A stretch of 64,000 nucleotides of DNA from SLRI01 sp942491185 (GTDB lineage Bacteria > Pseudomonadota > Alphaproteobacteria > Geminicoccales > Geminicoccaceae). The DNA lies in assembly GCA_942491185.1 (NCBI GenBank), contig CALOAB010000015.1, positions 124,001 through 188,000 of the forward strand. The letters run 5' to 3'. Made by a program: the position numbers and the translations under genes. The notes below the pieces were generated by a model that made no database searches, was not told the origin of the DNA, and saw only the letters and a program-made list of their open reading frames with translations. Shown in pieces: positions 17,824 to 26,826 of the stretch. Numbering within the stretch: the stretch's first letter is position 1; the number at the start of each line of letters is the position of its first letter.

Positions 17824-20591
17824 CCGAGACCATCCGCTTCACCCTCGACGGCAGCGAGGTCGAGGCCAGGCCCGGCGAAACCATCTGGCAGGTGGCCAAG
17901 CGCCTCGGCGTCGAGATCCCGCATCTCTGCCATCTGCCCGAGCCCGGCTACCGGCCGGACGGCAATTGCCGGGCGTGCGTGGTCGAGATCGAGGGCGAGC
18001 GCGCGCTTGCCGCCTCCTGCCACCGTCAGCCCACGGCGGGCATGAAGGTGAACGCCGCAGGCGACCGGGCCGCCAAGGCCCAGCGGATGGTGATGGAGCT
18101 GCTGCTCGCCGACCAGCCGCCGCGCGCCACCGCCCACGACAAGGACAGCCGGCTCTGGCAATGGGCGGACAAGATCGGCGTCACCGATAGCCGATTTCCC
18201 AAGACCGAGCGCCCAGCGCCCGACGCCAGCCACCCGGCAATGCGCGTCAATCTCGATGCCTGCATCCACTGCACGCTCTGCGTCCGCGCCTGCCGCGAGG
18301 TCCAGGTCAACGACGTGATCGGCATGGCCTGGCGCGGCCACGACGCCAAGATCGTCTTCGACCAGGACGACCCGATGGGCAACTCGACCTGCGTCGCCTG
18401 CGGCGAGTGCGTCCAGGCCTGCCCGACCGGTGCCTTGATGCCGGCCTCGATCATGGACGCAGCCGGCATCGGCGACCGCAGCGCCGACCAGTCGGTCAAG
18501 AGCGTCTGCCCGTTCTGCGGCGTCGGCTGCCAGCTCACCTTCCACGTCAAGGACGAGAAGATCGCCTATGTGACCGGTGCCGAGGGCCCGGCCAACGAGA
18601 ACCGCCTCTGCGTCAAGGGCCGCTTCGGCTTCGACTATGTCCACCACCCCGAACGCCTGACCGTGCCGCTGATCCGCAAGGACGGCGTCGCCAAGACGGT
18701 CGACGACAGGCTCGATCCGGCCAACCCTTGGACCCATTTCCGCGAAGCCAGCTGGGAAGAGGCACTTGCGCGCGCCACCGCCGGCCTGCGAACGATCCGC
18801 GACAGCCATGGCGGCAACGCGCTTGCTGGCTTCGGCTCGGCCAAATGCTCGAACGAGGAAGCCTACCTCTTCCAAAAGCTGATCCGCACCGGCCTGCACA
18901 CCAACAATGTCGACCACTGCACGCGGCTCTGCCACGCCTCGTCGGTAGCAGCGCTGATGGAGGGCATCGGCTCGGGTGCCGTCACCGCCCCCTTCAGCGA
19001 GGTCAAGAACAGCGACGTGATCGTCGTCATCGGCGCCAACCCGACCGAGAACCACCCGGTCGCCGCCACCTATTTCAAGCAGGCGGTCAAGCGGGGTGCC
19101 AAGCTCATCGTCATGGACCCGCGCGGCCAGGCCCTGAAGCGCCACGCCACCCACATGCTGCAGTTCTCCCCCGGCCGCGACGTGGCGCTCTTGAACGCCA
19201 TGCTCAACGTGATCGTCACCGAGGAGCTGTTCGACCGCCAGTTCATCCAGGGCCACACCACCGGCTTCGAGCAGCTCAGGGCGCACCTCGCCGACTACCC
19301 GCCCGAGGCCATGGCGCCGATCTGCGGCGTGGCGCCCGAGACCATCCGCGAGGTCGCCCGCGTCTATGCCCGGGCCGAGGCGGCGATCGTCTTCTGGGGC
19401 ATGGGCGTCTCGCAGCACACCCACGGCACCGACAATTGCCGCGCCCTGATCAGCCTCGCCATGCTTTGCGGCCAGACCGGACGGCCCGGCACGGGCCTGC
19501 ACCCGCTGCGCGGCCAGAACAACGTCCAGGGTGCCTCGGATGCCGGGCTGATCCCCATGGTCTTCCCCGACTACCACCTGGTCGACGATCCGGTGCACCG
19601 CCACTGGCTCGAGACCGTCTGGGGCGTCGAGAGCCTCGACCCCGTGCCCGGCCTCACCGTGGTCGAGATCATGCACGCCATGAACGCCGGCACGGTCCGC
19701 GGCATGTACATCATGGGCGAGAACCCGGCGATGTCGGACCCCGACACGGCGCATGCCCGAACCGCGCTCGCCAAGCTCGACCATCTGGTCGTCCAGGACA
19801 TCTTCCTCACCGAGACCGCCAAGTTCGCCGATGTCGTGCTGCCGGCCTCCGCCTGGCCCGAGAAGGCCGGCACGGTCACCAACACCAACCGCCAGGTGCA
19901 GATGGGCCGCCCGGCGCTGCCCTTGCCGGGCGAGGCGCGGGCCGATTGGTGGATCATCCAGGAGATGGCCAAGGGCCTCGGCCTCGATTGGCGCTACAGC
20001 GGGCCTGAGGCCGTGTTCACCGAGATGAAGCAGGCGATGCCGTCCCTCGACCACATCACCTGGGACCGGCTCGCGCACGAGGGTGCCGTTGCGTATCCCT
20101 GCCCGGACGACCACCACCCGGGCATGGGCGTCGTCTTCGGCGAGCATTTCCCGACCGAAACGGGCCTCGCCAGGCTGGTGCCGGCCAAGGGCATCGATCC
20201 GGCCGAAAAGCCCGACGCCGCCTATCCCATGGTGCTGACCACGGGCCGGGCGCTCGAGCATTGGCATACCGGGGCCATGACCCGTCGTGCCACCACGCTC
20301 GACGCGCTCGAGCCCGAGGCCTTCGTGGCGCTCAGCGGTCGCGACATGGCAGCCCTCGACATAGCACCCGGCGACCGCGTGCGGATCACCACGCGCCGGG
20401 GCGAGATCGAGATGATGGCGCGCCGCGATCCGGCTGTGTCCGAGGGCATGCTGTTCATCCCCTTCTGCTTCGCCGAAGCGCCGGCCAACACGCTGACCAA
20501 CCCGGCGCTCGACCCCCACGGCAAGATCCCCGAGTTCAAGTATGCGGCCGCCAGGGTGGAGAAGGTCACAGCTGCCGAAGCGGCCGAGTAG
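17820..20591 (+). CDS. Formate dehydrogenase, alpha (molybdopterin) subunit
   Basis: A 923-residue catalytic subunit oxidising formate to CO2. An N-terminal [2Fe-2S] ferredoxin domain has Cys37, Cys50, Cys53 and Cys67. Two [4Fe-4S] motifs follow (CIHCTLCVRACRE and CVACGECVQACPTG), then the molybdopterin domain with its own cluster (CPFCGVGCQ ... RLCVKGRFG). The active-site residue is Cys, not selenocysteine: Cys371 in CTRLCHASSV, followed by the conserved His. C-terminal GRALEHWHTGAMTRR belongs to the cofactor-binding MopB domain. The His-Cys3 cluster found in NuoG-like proteins is not visible between the ferredoxin and 4Fe-4S parts. A strong AGGAGG site precedes the ATG. fdhD and small fdsC/fdsD-like genes are absent nearby. 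Confidence 0.94.
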   Translation: MTETIRFTLDGSEVEARPGETIWQVAKRLGVEIPHLCHLPEPGYRPDGNCRACVVEIEGERALAASCHRQPTAGMKVNAAGDRAAKAQRMVMELLLADQPPRATAHDKDSRLWQWADKIGVTDSRFPKTERPAPDASHPAMRVNLDACIHCTLCVRACREVQVNDVIGMAWRGHDAKIVFDQDDPMGNSTCVACGECVQACPTGALMPASIMDAAGIGDRSADQSVKSVCPFCGVGCQLTFHVKDEKIAYVTGAEGPANENRLCVKGRFGFDYVHHPERLTVPLIRKDGVAKTVDDRLDPANPWTHFREASWEEALARATAGLRTIRDSHGGNALAGFGSAKCSNEEAYLFQKLIRTGLHTNNVDHCTRLCHASSVAALMEGIGSGAVTAPFSEVKNSDVIVVIGANPTENHPVAATYFKQAVKRGAKLIVMDPRGQALKRHATHMLQFSPGRDVALLNAMLNVIVTEELFDRQFIQGHTTGFEQLRAHLADYPPEAMAPICGVAPETIREVARVYARAEAAIVFWGMGVSQHTHGTDNCRALISLAMLCGQTGRPGTGLHPLRGQNNVQGASDAGLIPMVFPDYHLVDDPVHRHWLETVWGVESLDPVPGLTVVEIMHAMNAGTVRGMYIMGENPAMSDPDTAHARTALAKLDHLVVQDIFLTETAKFADVVLPASAWPEKAGTVTNTNRQVQMGRPALPLPGEARADWWIIQEMAKGLGLDWRYSGPEAVFTEMKQAMPSLDHITWDRLAHEGAVAYPCPDDHHPGMGVVFGEHFPTETGLARLVPAKGIDPAEKPDAAYPMVLTTGRALEHWHTGAMTRRATTLDALEPEAFVALSGRDMAALDIAPGDRVRITTRRGEIEMMARRDPAVSEGMLFIPFCFAEAPANTLTNPALDPHGKIPEFKYAAARVEKVTAAEAAE

Positions 20592-20769
20592 GGTCACTTC
20601 AGCGGGACATGGGCGATCGGGGCATGGGCGGCCAACACCAGCGTTAAGCGATCGGTAACCTATCGGTTGTAGTCTCCAGCGATGACCGCTGGCAGCGGGT
20701 CGTCGCCGGGTTGCTCCGCCCAGGCACCGGCCGGCTCCGGCCTCGTGCGGCGCCCGGAGAGACGACCGA

Positions 20770-21156
20770 ATGACGATCGACACCAACCTGCAGATCTTGA
20801 TCGTCGACGACTACAAGATGATGCTGCGGATCATTCGGCACCAGTTGAAGCAGGTCGGCCTCACCTGTGTCGAGGTGGCATCGGACGGTGCGGGCGCGCT
20901 CGAGAAGCTGCGCGAGAAGGCTTTTGGCCTGGTCATCTCGGACTGGAACATGCAGCCGATGACGGGCCTCGATCTGCTGCACGAGGTGCGGGCCGACCCT
21001 GAGCTCGCGCATCTCCCCTTCATCATGATCACCGCAGAAAGCAAGGCCGAGAAGGTGGTCACGGCGAAGGAAGCCGGCGTCGACAACTATATCGTCAAGC
21101 CTTTCAATGCCGAGACCTTGAAGGCCAAGATCATGGGCGTGGTCGGCAAGGCCTGA
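20770..21156 (+). CDS. CheY-like single-domain response regulator
   Basis: A 128-residue receiver domain with nothing attached. Acidic pocket Asp13/Asp14 (LIVDDYKMM), phosphoacceptor Asp58 (VISDWNM), Thr88 (MITAES) and Lys110 (YIVKPF) are all present. Such proteins act in chemotaxis by binding the flagellar switch, or as phosphate shuttles. Two downstream genes encode MotB-like proteins, which supports a motility or motor-related role. Upstream, ATCGGT is directly repeated 11 bp apart (20651 and 20662), possibly a regulator site. Confidence 0.88.
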   Translation: MTIDTNLQILIVDDYKMMLRIIRHQLKQVGLTCVEVASDGAGALEKLREKAFGLVISDWNMQPMTGLDLLHEVRADPELAHLPFIMITAESKAEKVVTAKEAGVDNYIVKPFNAETLKAKIMGVVGKA

Positions 21157-21347
21157 GAGCCTGCCCGAAAAGTCCGAGGCATTTCAGAGCTGGCAGTGGA
21201 GAGTTGGTCGGTCGTCGAGTGGCGCATCGTCGGCCGCCCGACGACGAAGCTCGAGGTCCTCTGGCCTGGCGGAACTTTGTCGCCGAGCTTGCCCGATGCT
21301 TCGGCATCGAGCCGCGCTCGGCATCGCGCCGGCGGTCGATCGCGTCG

Positions 21348-22073
21348 ATGACCCCGCCGATCGCGACCGAGATAGACCGCGCCTCGGCAGCATCTCCCGC
21401 GAACGCCGATCAGCCGGACGCTCGCGACGACGTCACGGCCTCGCCGAGCCGACACCGCGCCCGCCGACGAACCGCCCGGGTCCGGCGTGCCGCCGCCGTG
21501 CCGGTGCTCGCCGACGGCACGCTCAAGCTGATGCTGATCCTCCTCGCCTTCTTCGTCTATCTGCACAGCCGCTCGTCCTTCACCGAGGAGCGCGTCTCGC
21601 CGATCCTCGAATCCCTGGCGATCCGCTTCGCCGGCACCGGCGCCGAGGGCACAGCGTTCGCCACCGCGGCCAGCCACCTCGATCCGGCCGAGCGGCTGCG
21701 CCGTCGTCTGGTGGGGCATCTGCCGATCAGTGCTGCTGCGATCGAGGTGACCGGTGCGCTCATGGCCTTCGACCTCGACGGCGCCGCGCTGTTCGACACC
21801 GATCCTATCGCTGTGCGGCGCGAGCAGCTGGTGCTGCTGCACCGCCTGGCCAGCGCCCTCGGCCGCAGCGACGCCGGCCAGGCGGCCGTGCTGACCGTCA
21901 CCACGGCCCCGTTCCTCGACTCCGTGCAGCGGTCCACGACGCGCTTCGCAACACTGCAGCGCGTCCTCGCCGCGGCCGGCATCGACATCGAACGCCTGCG
22001 CTTCGGCTTCGCCGACCTGCCTCCCGGCCTCTGGCGCTTCACCATCCGGCTGGGTGATCACCATGGCGGCTAG
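21348..22073 (+). CDS. Divergent MotB-like inner-membrane protein 1
   Basis: A 241-residue protein if started at the ATG 21348 (MTPPIATEID); the frame is open further upstream. After a basic N-terminal tail there is one transmembrane segment at about residues 57-73 preceded by an Asp at 56 (VLADGTLKLMLILLAFFVYL), the layout of MotB with its proton-binding Asp. The periplasmic part has an OmpA/MotB-like strand-helix pattern (ALFDTDPIAVRREQLVLLHRLA, then TLQRVLAAAGID) but lacks the Asn/Arg peptidoglycan-binding signature. It overlaps the next gene, which has the same architecture. No MotA is encoded nearby. Family placement is by pattern, not by close similarity. Confidence 0.6.
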   Translation: MTPPIATEIDRASAASPANADQPDARDDVTASPSRHRARRRTARVRRAAAVPVLADGTLKLMLILLAFFVYLHSRSSFTEERVSPILESLAIRFAGTGAEGTAFATAASHLDPAERLRRRLVGHLPISAAAIEVTGALMAFDLDGAALFDTDPIAVRREQLVLLHRLASALGRSDAGQAAVLTVTTAPFLDSVQRSTTRFATLQRVLAAAGIDIERLRFGFADLPPGLWRFTIRLGDHHGG

Positions 22074-22695
22074 CACCGCTCGGCCTTCGTCCAGCTCCTG
22101 GACCTTGATGCTCGCCGACGTCGTGGCGCTGCTGCTCGCCTTCTTCGTCCTCAGCTTCTCGATGCGCGAGCTGGACTCGGTCGACCGCCACGCACCGCTC
22201 GAGCGCGACAGCGTGGTGGCGCCGGCGAGCCTCGGTGCCGTCGACACAGCCCCCAGCGACCAGCTTCGGGCGATCGAACGGCCGGCTGCGAGCCTGCCCT
22301 CCTTCACCTATCTGACCGCGCTCATCCTGGATGCCCACGACACATTGAGCGACGACGCGCTCGGTCACGACGACACGATGCTGACCGTCGACCTACCGAC
22401 CGAGCTGTCGCCCGAGACCGATTCCGAGCTGGCGCGGCTCCTGTTGACCCTGGCCTTCCTGGCGCGCCGCTTCGACCTCGAGCTGGCCATCGATCTGCCG
22501 GCCCAGAGCGAGCCGGACCTCGAGGCGCGAGCCGACCGTGCCCTGGAGCTCCGGGCCTGGCTCGCCGAGGCGACCGGTGCTGCAACCACCGAGGTGACCT
22601 TCATTGCCACCGGCGCGCCGCCGGCCGCGAGCGCGATGCGCCAAGGCCGCGCGCGCCTCGCCGTCAAGGCAGCCACCGGCGAGCAACAACGATGA
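22063..22695 (+). CDS. Divergent MotB-like inner-membrane protein 2
   Basis: A 210-residue protein from the ATG at 22063 (a GTG at 22054 is possible), overlapping the 3' end of the previous gene. The N-terminus WTLMLADVVALLLAFFVLSFSM closely follows the MotB pattern (Trp, then Asp19 as putative proton acceptor, one transmembrane helix ending SFSM). The periplasmic region, TVDLPTELSPETDSELARLL to GRARLAVKAA, keeps the spacing of an OmpA-like domain while missing its peptidoglycan-contacting residues. With the previous protein it may form a heteromeric stator-like or accessory complex; that is inference. Confidence 0.65.
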   Translation: MAASTARPSSSSWTLMLADVVALLLAFFVLSFSMRELDSVDRHAPLERDSVVAPASLGAVDTAPSDQLRAIERPAASLPSFTYLTALILDAHDTLSDDALGHDDTMLTVDLPTELSPETDSELARLLLTLAFLARRFDLELAIDLPAQSEPDLEARADRALELRAWLAEATGAATTEVTFIATGAPPAASAMRQGRARLAVKAATGEQQR

Positions 22696-25600
22696 GGCGA
22701 TTGATCCTCCTGGTTATCGGCCTGCTCTCGGTCATCGGCGCACCAGCTGCGGCGGCCGACGCGACGACGGAGAGCCTGGTCGCACGCCAACCGAGCACCC
22801 TGCCGACGCTCGGCCTCAGGACCGGCCAGCATGAGGCGTTCCGGCGCGCGGTCATCGAGCCCATCGATCCGACTTTGACCAGCGTGGCCCGCGAGCCTGG
22901 CCGCGTCATCGTCAGCCTGCCCGGCAGCCTGTCCGCCACCGACCTGGAGCGACTATCGGCACTGCCCGGGGTAGAAGCGGCAAAGATGGTCGGCGCACAA
23001 TTGGTGGTCGACCTCGCCGAGGGCGCCGGCACCCGCGATCTCATCGTCGAGCCGGACAAGCAGGTTCTCGATATCTATCCGGCTGGTCTCCCTGGCTCTG
23101 ATCCCTTGGCGGATACTGATCCCCTGCCCGGCACTGATCCGGCGACGGCTCCAGCAGCCCCGCCGACCACTGAGGCAAGCCGCGAAACCGCTCCCGGCCC
23201 GACCGAGGCAGAGAGCGCAGCTACCGAGACCGCGCCGGCATCACTGACGCCCACGAGCACCGGCGAGCAGCCCGACACCACGGTCGATCAGCCCGACGAG
23301 CCCATGGCCACACATTCTGCACCAGCCACCGCATGGCCACATTTCAGCGAGCTGGCGATCGACAGTGTCGCGAGTGCCGACGGCGCTGTGGAGCTGCGCT
23401 TCGGCTGGCCGGATGCAATTCCAGCTGCGGTCTTCATCCGCGGCGCACAGCTCTGGATCGCCTTCGCAGCGACGAGCGACAAGATCGCCGTCGACACCGC
23501 GGCCTTCAGCCGGAGCGCGGGTCGCTTCGCCGGCGCGATCCGCCAGGAGCCCCACCCCGAGGCGACGATCCTCAGGCTCAGCTTGAGCAGGCAACCGGCC
23601 ATCGAGGTCGGCCGCGACGGCAATGACTGGCGCGTGATCCTCACACCCGGTGCAGCCCCGCCGAGCAAGAGCGGGCCCGAGACGACGATCGAGCCGAGCG
23701 ACGGCGGCATCCTCCTGCCGCATGTCGGCCAGGCGGTGTCCATCACCGACCCGGTCGTCGGCGATCGTCTCGGCATCGGCTTCGCGACGCGTGTAGGTGC
23801 CGTGACGCAGGTGCCCGCACGCTATGTCGGTGCGCGCTTTCTGGCGGCCGATCAGGGCGCCGCCTGGGAGCAGCTGATGGACACCGGTACGACCGGCAAG
23901 CCGGCCGCGCGCGGTCTCTGGCTCGGCCCGGCCGACGGCGTCGTCACTGGACCCTACGACCACACGACGTCCCATCCCGCTGCGATGGATGCCGAGGGCG
24001 AGGGCGAGGGCGAGGGCGAGACCGAAACCGCCAGCGAGGCCGACGAACCGAGCCCAGAGCCGCACGCAGTCGACGAGCGGCTCGACGACGCCGCGGCCGA
24101 GTCAGCGACGAGCGAGCCCGATGAATCCCATCAGATCGAAGCTGACGGGATGGAGCCGGAGCCCCACCTTGCCGTAACGGCGCCGCAAGCACCGTCTCAT
24201 GACAGCACGCCCAGCGATGATCATACTGACGCGCCGGTGATCCATGCCGATCTCACGACCGGTGCCGTGACTCCGTCACCGCTCGGCCTGGCACGGTTTC
24301 GCTCGCTGCCGCAGTCGGGCTTCTGGGAGCAGAAGGGAGCGCTCGAGACGGCGATCAATCGAGCGGACGCTGGCGGTCGCCTGCCGCTCCGCCAGGATCT
24401 CGTTCGCCTGCATCTGGCGCATGGTCTCGGCAGGGAAGCCAAAGCCCAGCTCGATGCCATGCAGCCACTCAGGCAACGATCGGGGCTGCCCAGCGCGGCC
24501 GTCACGGCCGACCTGGCGTTGCAGGGTGTGGCCGGCTTTCTCACCGGCCACCTCCACGAGGCGTTGGCACAGCTCGCCGATGCGCGCCTGGCTGCCGACG
24601 ACGAGACGGCCCTATGGCATGCAGCGACACTGGCGGAGCTCGAGCGCTGGGACAACGCCTTGGATCCATGGCAGCGCGGGCAGAGCCTGCTCGACGCCTA
24701 CCCGCCAGAGACACGAGCGGTGCTGGCCGAGCGCGGCATCATGCTGCTCTTGCAGACCGGCCGTATCGATGACGCGTTTGCCCTGATCGACGGATTGCGG
24801 TCGCAGCACCTGTCGACCGCCGCAGGCGAGCGCATCGATCACCTCGAAGCGATGGCGCTGGCACGCGACGGTGCGACCGAGGAGGCCCAGGCGATCTGGT
24901 CGCGACTGGTGCAACAAGGCGCGCCGGAAATCCGCACGACAGCCCTTCAATCGCTCATCGAGCAAGATCTGGCCGCTGGGCGGATCACCCCGGCTGAGGC
25001 GCTGGATCGCCTCGATGCCGACAGCGTGCATTGGCGCGGCCAGCGCGACGAGTTCCGGCTCTGGCAGTCTCTGGCCAGATTGCAGCAGGAGACCGGCCAA
25101 CGAGAAGCCGCGATACGCACATTGCAAGCCGCGCTGGTTCGCGAGCCGCCTGTTACGGCCGCCAAGGCCATCACGACGGACATGGCCCAACTGCTCGATC
25201 TGCTCTTCGCCGAGTTCGCAACAGGCGAACGGGATGCCACCTCGATGCTGCAGCTCTTTCGTCAATTCAGCGAGCTGGTCGAAGCGGGTACCGACGGCGA
25301 TCGGCAGGTCTTGTCGCTGAGCGAAGCGCTGATCGAGCTCGACCTGCCGGACCCGGCGATCGAGCTGCTGCGAACCCGGCTGCAGCTGAGCACCGTCCGC
25401 GATGCCAGCCGTGCCCGGCTCGGCCTTGCCTTGGCCCACGCGCTCGCCAGCGCCGCAGACCGGCAAGGCGCCATCGCGGCCCTGCTCGACACCACTCCGG
25501 TCGAGCAGATCGAGACAGACTTGAGCGATGCCAGGCGCCAGCTGCTGAGCGACCTCGGCAGCCCCAACACCGGAGCGGGCAATGCCGAGGCTCTCACCCC

Positions 25601-25973
25601 GCTCGCGGCAGTGCTGGCCAGCGCTCGCGCCGCTCTGGATCGGGCAGCCGCCGATCCGGCCGCCTGGCGCGAGGTGGTCGAGGCAACGCTTGGACTTGAG
25701 GTGCTGCTGCCGGCCAGCGGCACGCTCGATCGACAAGCAAGCGAGACTGTCCTGATTGCGGCGACCGCGGCCCGGCAACTGGGTGAGGTGGCCATGGTCG
25801 AGCAGCTTGCCCGACGCTATGCGGGGCGGCTACCGGCCGACGGTGATACCGCCATGCTGCAGATGCTGGCGACCACGGGCGACCTCAGTGGTGCTGCAGC
25901 CGCCGTCCCGGCGGACGCGGCGATCTACATCCAGCGCCTGCGCCAAGCCTTGGCCGCGATGCCAGCGCTCTGA
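22692..25973 (+). CDS. Large periplasmic tetratricopeptide-repeat protein, operon with MotB-like proteins
   Basis: A 1093-residue secreted protein starting at the ATG overlapping the previous stop (ATGA). Signal peptide 1-22 (AAAA-D). Residues about 110-215 are Pro/Thr/Glu-rich. About 215-420 form a beta-rich region with repeated VELRFGW and LWIAFA strands that resembles an AMIN-type module. An acidic linker follows with GEGEGEGE, coded by four GAGGGC repeats. From about 540 to the end it is alpha-helical with TPR-like Ala/Leu patterns (DAFALIDGL, LEAMALARDGATEEAQAIW). Operon context suggests a scaffold for the MotB-like pair, perhaps comparable to periplasmic MotC of rhizobia, but I see no sequence proof. 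Confidence 0.7.
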   Translation: MRRLILLVIGLLSVIGAPAAAADATTESLVARQPSTLPTLGLRTGQHEAFRRAVIEPIDPTLTSVAREPGRVIVSLPGSLSATDLERLSALPGVEAAKMVGAQLVVDLAEGAGTRDLIVEPDKQVLDIYPAGLPGSDPLADTDPLPGTDPATAPAAPPTTEASRETAPGPTEAESAATETAPASLTPTSTGEQPDTTVDQPDEPMATHSAPATAWPHFSELAIDSVASADGAVELRFGWPDAIPAAVFIRGAQLWIAFAATSDKIAVDTAAFSRSAGRFAGAIRQEPHPEATILRLSLSRQPAIEVGRDGNDWRVILTPGAAPPSKSGPETTIEPSDGGILLPHVGQAVSITDPVVGDRLGIGFATRVGAVTQVPARYVGARFLAADQGAAWEQLMDTGTTGKPAARGLWLGPADGVVTGPYDHTTSHPAAMDAEGEGEGEGETETASEADEPSPEPHAVDERLDDAAAESATSEPDESHQIEADGMEPEPHLAVTAPQAPSHDSTPSDDHTDAPVIHADLTTGAVTPSPLGLARFRSLPQSGFWEQKGALETAINRADAGGRLPLRQDLVRLHLAHGLGREAKAQLDAMQPLRQRSGLPSAAVTADLALQGVAGFLTGHLHEALAQLADARLAADDETALWHAATLAELERWDNALDPWQRGQSLLDAYPPETRAVLAERGIMLLLQTGRIDDAFALIDGLRSQHLSTAAGERIDHLEAMALARDGATEEAQAIWSRLVQQGAPEIRTTALQSLIEQDLAAGRITPAEALDRLDADSVHWRGQRDEFRLWQSLARLQQETGQREAAIRTLQAALVREPPVTAAKAITTDMAQLLDLLFAEFATGERDATSMLQLFRQFSELVEAGTDGDRQVLSLSEALIELDLPDPAIELLRTRLQLSTVRDASRARLGLALAHALASAADRQGAIAALLDTTPVEQIETDLSDARRQLLSDLGSPNTGAGNAEALTPLAAVLASARAALDRAAADPAAWREVVEATLGLEVLLPASGTLDRQASETVLIAATAARQLGEVAMVEQLARRYAGRLPADGDTAMLQMLATTGDLSGAAAAVPADAAIYIQRLRQALAAMPAL
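23994..24017 (+). repeat. Four tandem GAGGGC hexamers within the TPR protein
   Basis: Four perfect copies of GAGGGC encode an alternating Glu-Gly stretch in an acidic linker. As the unit is 6 bp, slippage would change linker length without breaking the frame. Confidence 0.6.
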
Positions 25974-26251
25974 TCGAGCGCAACAAGCCGGCCGAAACTA
26001 GCCTGAGCCAGCCCGGCGGCCACCGTCAACGACCCAGCATCGCCTGGCTCAGCCAAAGACGCCCACCCGCCGTCTTGTTGCCTGAAGCAGAACGATCCGT
26101 GGCCGCACCGCCCGAACCGGCGCAATGTTGCGCTGACCCGATGCTGTTGTCAGTCCAATTGGCTCGGCATCGCTGAGAAGACAGCGGCGCGACGGGACGT
26201 GCCAACGCCGCAAGCCGGCCATGAGTCCACGCGATTTCTGACCCGGGTCGA
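25974..26251. other. Convergent intergenic region, no gene seen
   Basis: Lies between the 3' ends of the TPR gene and the minus-strand coiled-coil gene. No coding sequence or clear intrinsic terminator was found by eye. Confidence 0.4.
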
Positions 26252-26719
26252 CTAAACGGCCTCGCGATGCGTCTCGTGCAGGATGGCTTGGATGTCGTCG
26301 GCCGCCCGCTCGAGGAAGCGCAGGATCCGGGCATCGCCGTAATCGTAGAACAGGTCCTCGGGATCACTCGAGGTGTGGCTGCGAAACCGGCCGACCGCGA
26401 GGTCGAGAACGGCGTGGATCGATTGCAGGGATCGTGCCGGTGTCGTCAGGAGATCGTTCTCCAGCTCCTCGATGCGCTGGTCGAGCTGCTCGATCTCCCG
26501 ATCGACCTCGTCCAGCCCGGCGTCGCTCTCGGCCCGGCTCATCTCCTGCATCATGCCACGGATCTCGCCCGCCGACATGCCGGCGAGCTGCAGGGGCGCG
26601 AAGGCCCACTCGGGCAGGCTGCGGCGCAGCCGATCCTGTCGCTCGAGAAGAATGTCCCGGCGACGCTGCAGATCGGTGATCCGGCGGACCAGCAGTGTCG
26701 AGCTGTTGATGACGGTCAT
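26252..26719 (-). CDS. Coiled-coil protein of unknown function
   Basis: A 155-residue cytoplasmic protein with the start placed at MTVINSSTLLVRR because GAGGAG lies 7 nt upstream of that ATG. Longer in-frame starts at 26734 and 26794 exist but lack a ribosome site. The sequence is almost entirely charged helix: ITDLQRRRDILLERQDRLRR, then a clear coiled coil DEVDREIEQLDQRIEELEND, then SSDPEDLFYDYGDARILRFL. No membrane segment or known motif. It is monocistronic with its own promoter and preceded by an unusually AT-rich stretch. Confidence 0.6.
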   Translation of the reverse strand: MTVINSSTLLVRRITDLQRRRDILLERQDRLRRSLPEWAFAPLQLAGMSAGEIRGMMQEMSRAESDAGLDEVDREIEQLDQRIEELENDLLTTPARSLQSIHAVLDLAVGRFRSHTSSDPEDLFYDYGDARILRFLERAADDIQAILHETHREAV

Positions 26720-26796
26720 GCTGATGCTCCTCATCGCGTCATTCGATCGACCGCCAGACCCATTGTTGAAGTCGATTAGGCGATCCGTTGTCATTT

Positions 26797-26826
26797 TCAA
26801 TAGTCGTACCACACTATGACTGTCAA
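26797..26826 (-). promoter_or_regulatory. Sigma-70-type promoter of the coiled-coil gene
   Basis: On the minus strand TTGACA (26826-26821) is a perfect -35 box, followed after 18 bp by TATTGA (26802-26797). This would give a 5' leader of about 70 nt before the chosen start. The A/T-rich DNA just upstream (26830-26905) could act as an UP element. Confidence 0.5.

Noticed and set aside
17559..20786. 1075-codon open frame antisense to the formate dehydrogenase alpha gene
   Set aside because: It is the mirror of a GC-rich gene: low-complexity Asp/Gly/Arg/His composition, no motifs, while the opposite strand encodes a complete enzyme.
20682..21002. Plus-strand frame between fdh alpha and cheY
   Set aside because: Mostly a shadow of cheY with no start signal.
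23994..24017. GAGGGC repeats as a CRISPR or phase-variation signal
   Set aside because: Four in-frame hexamers only, coding for a Glu-Gly linker; slippage cannot shift the frame and no spacers exist.
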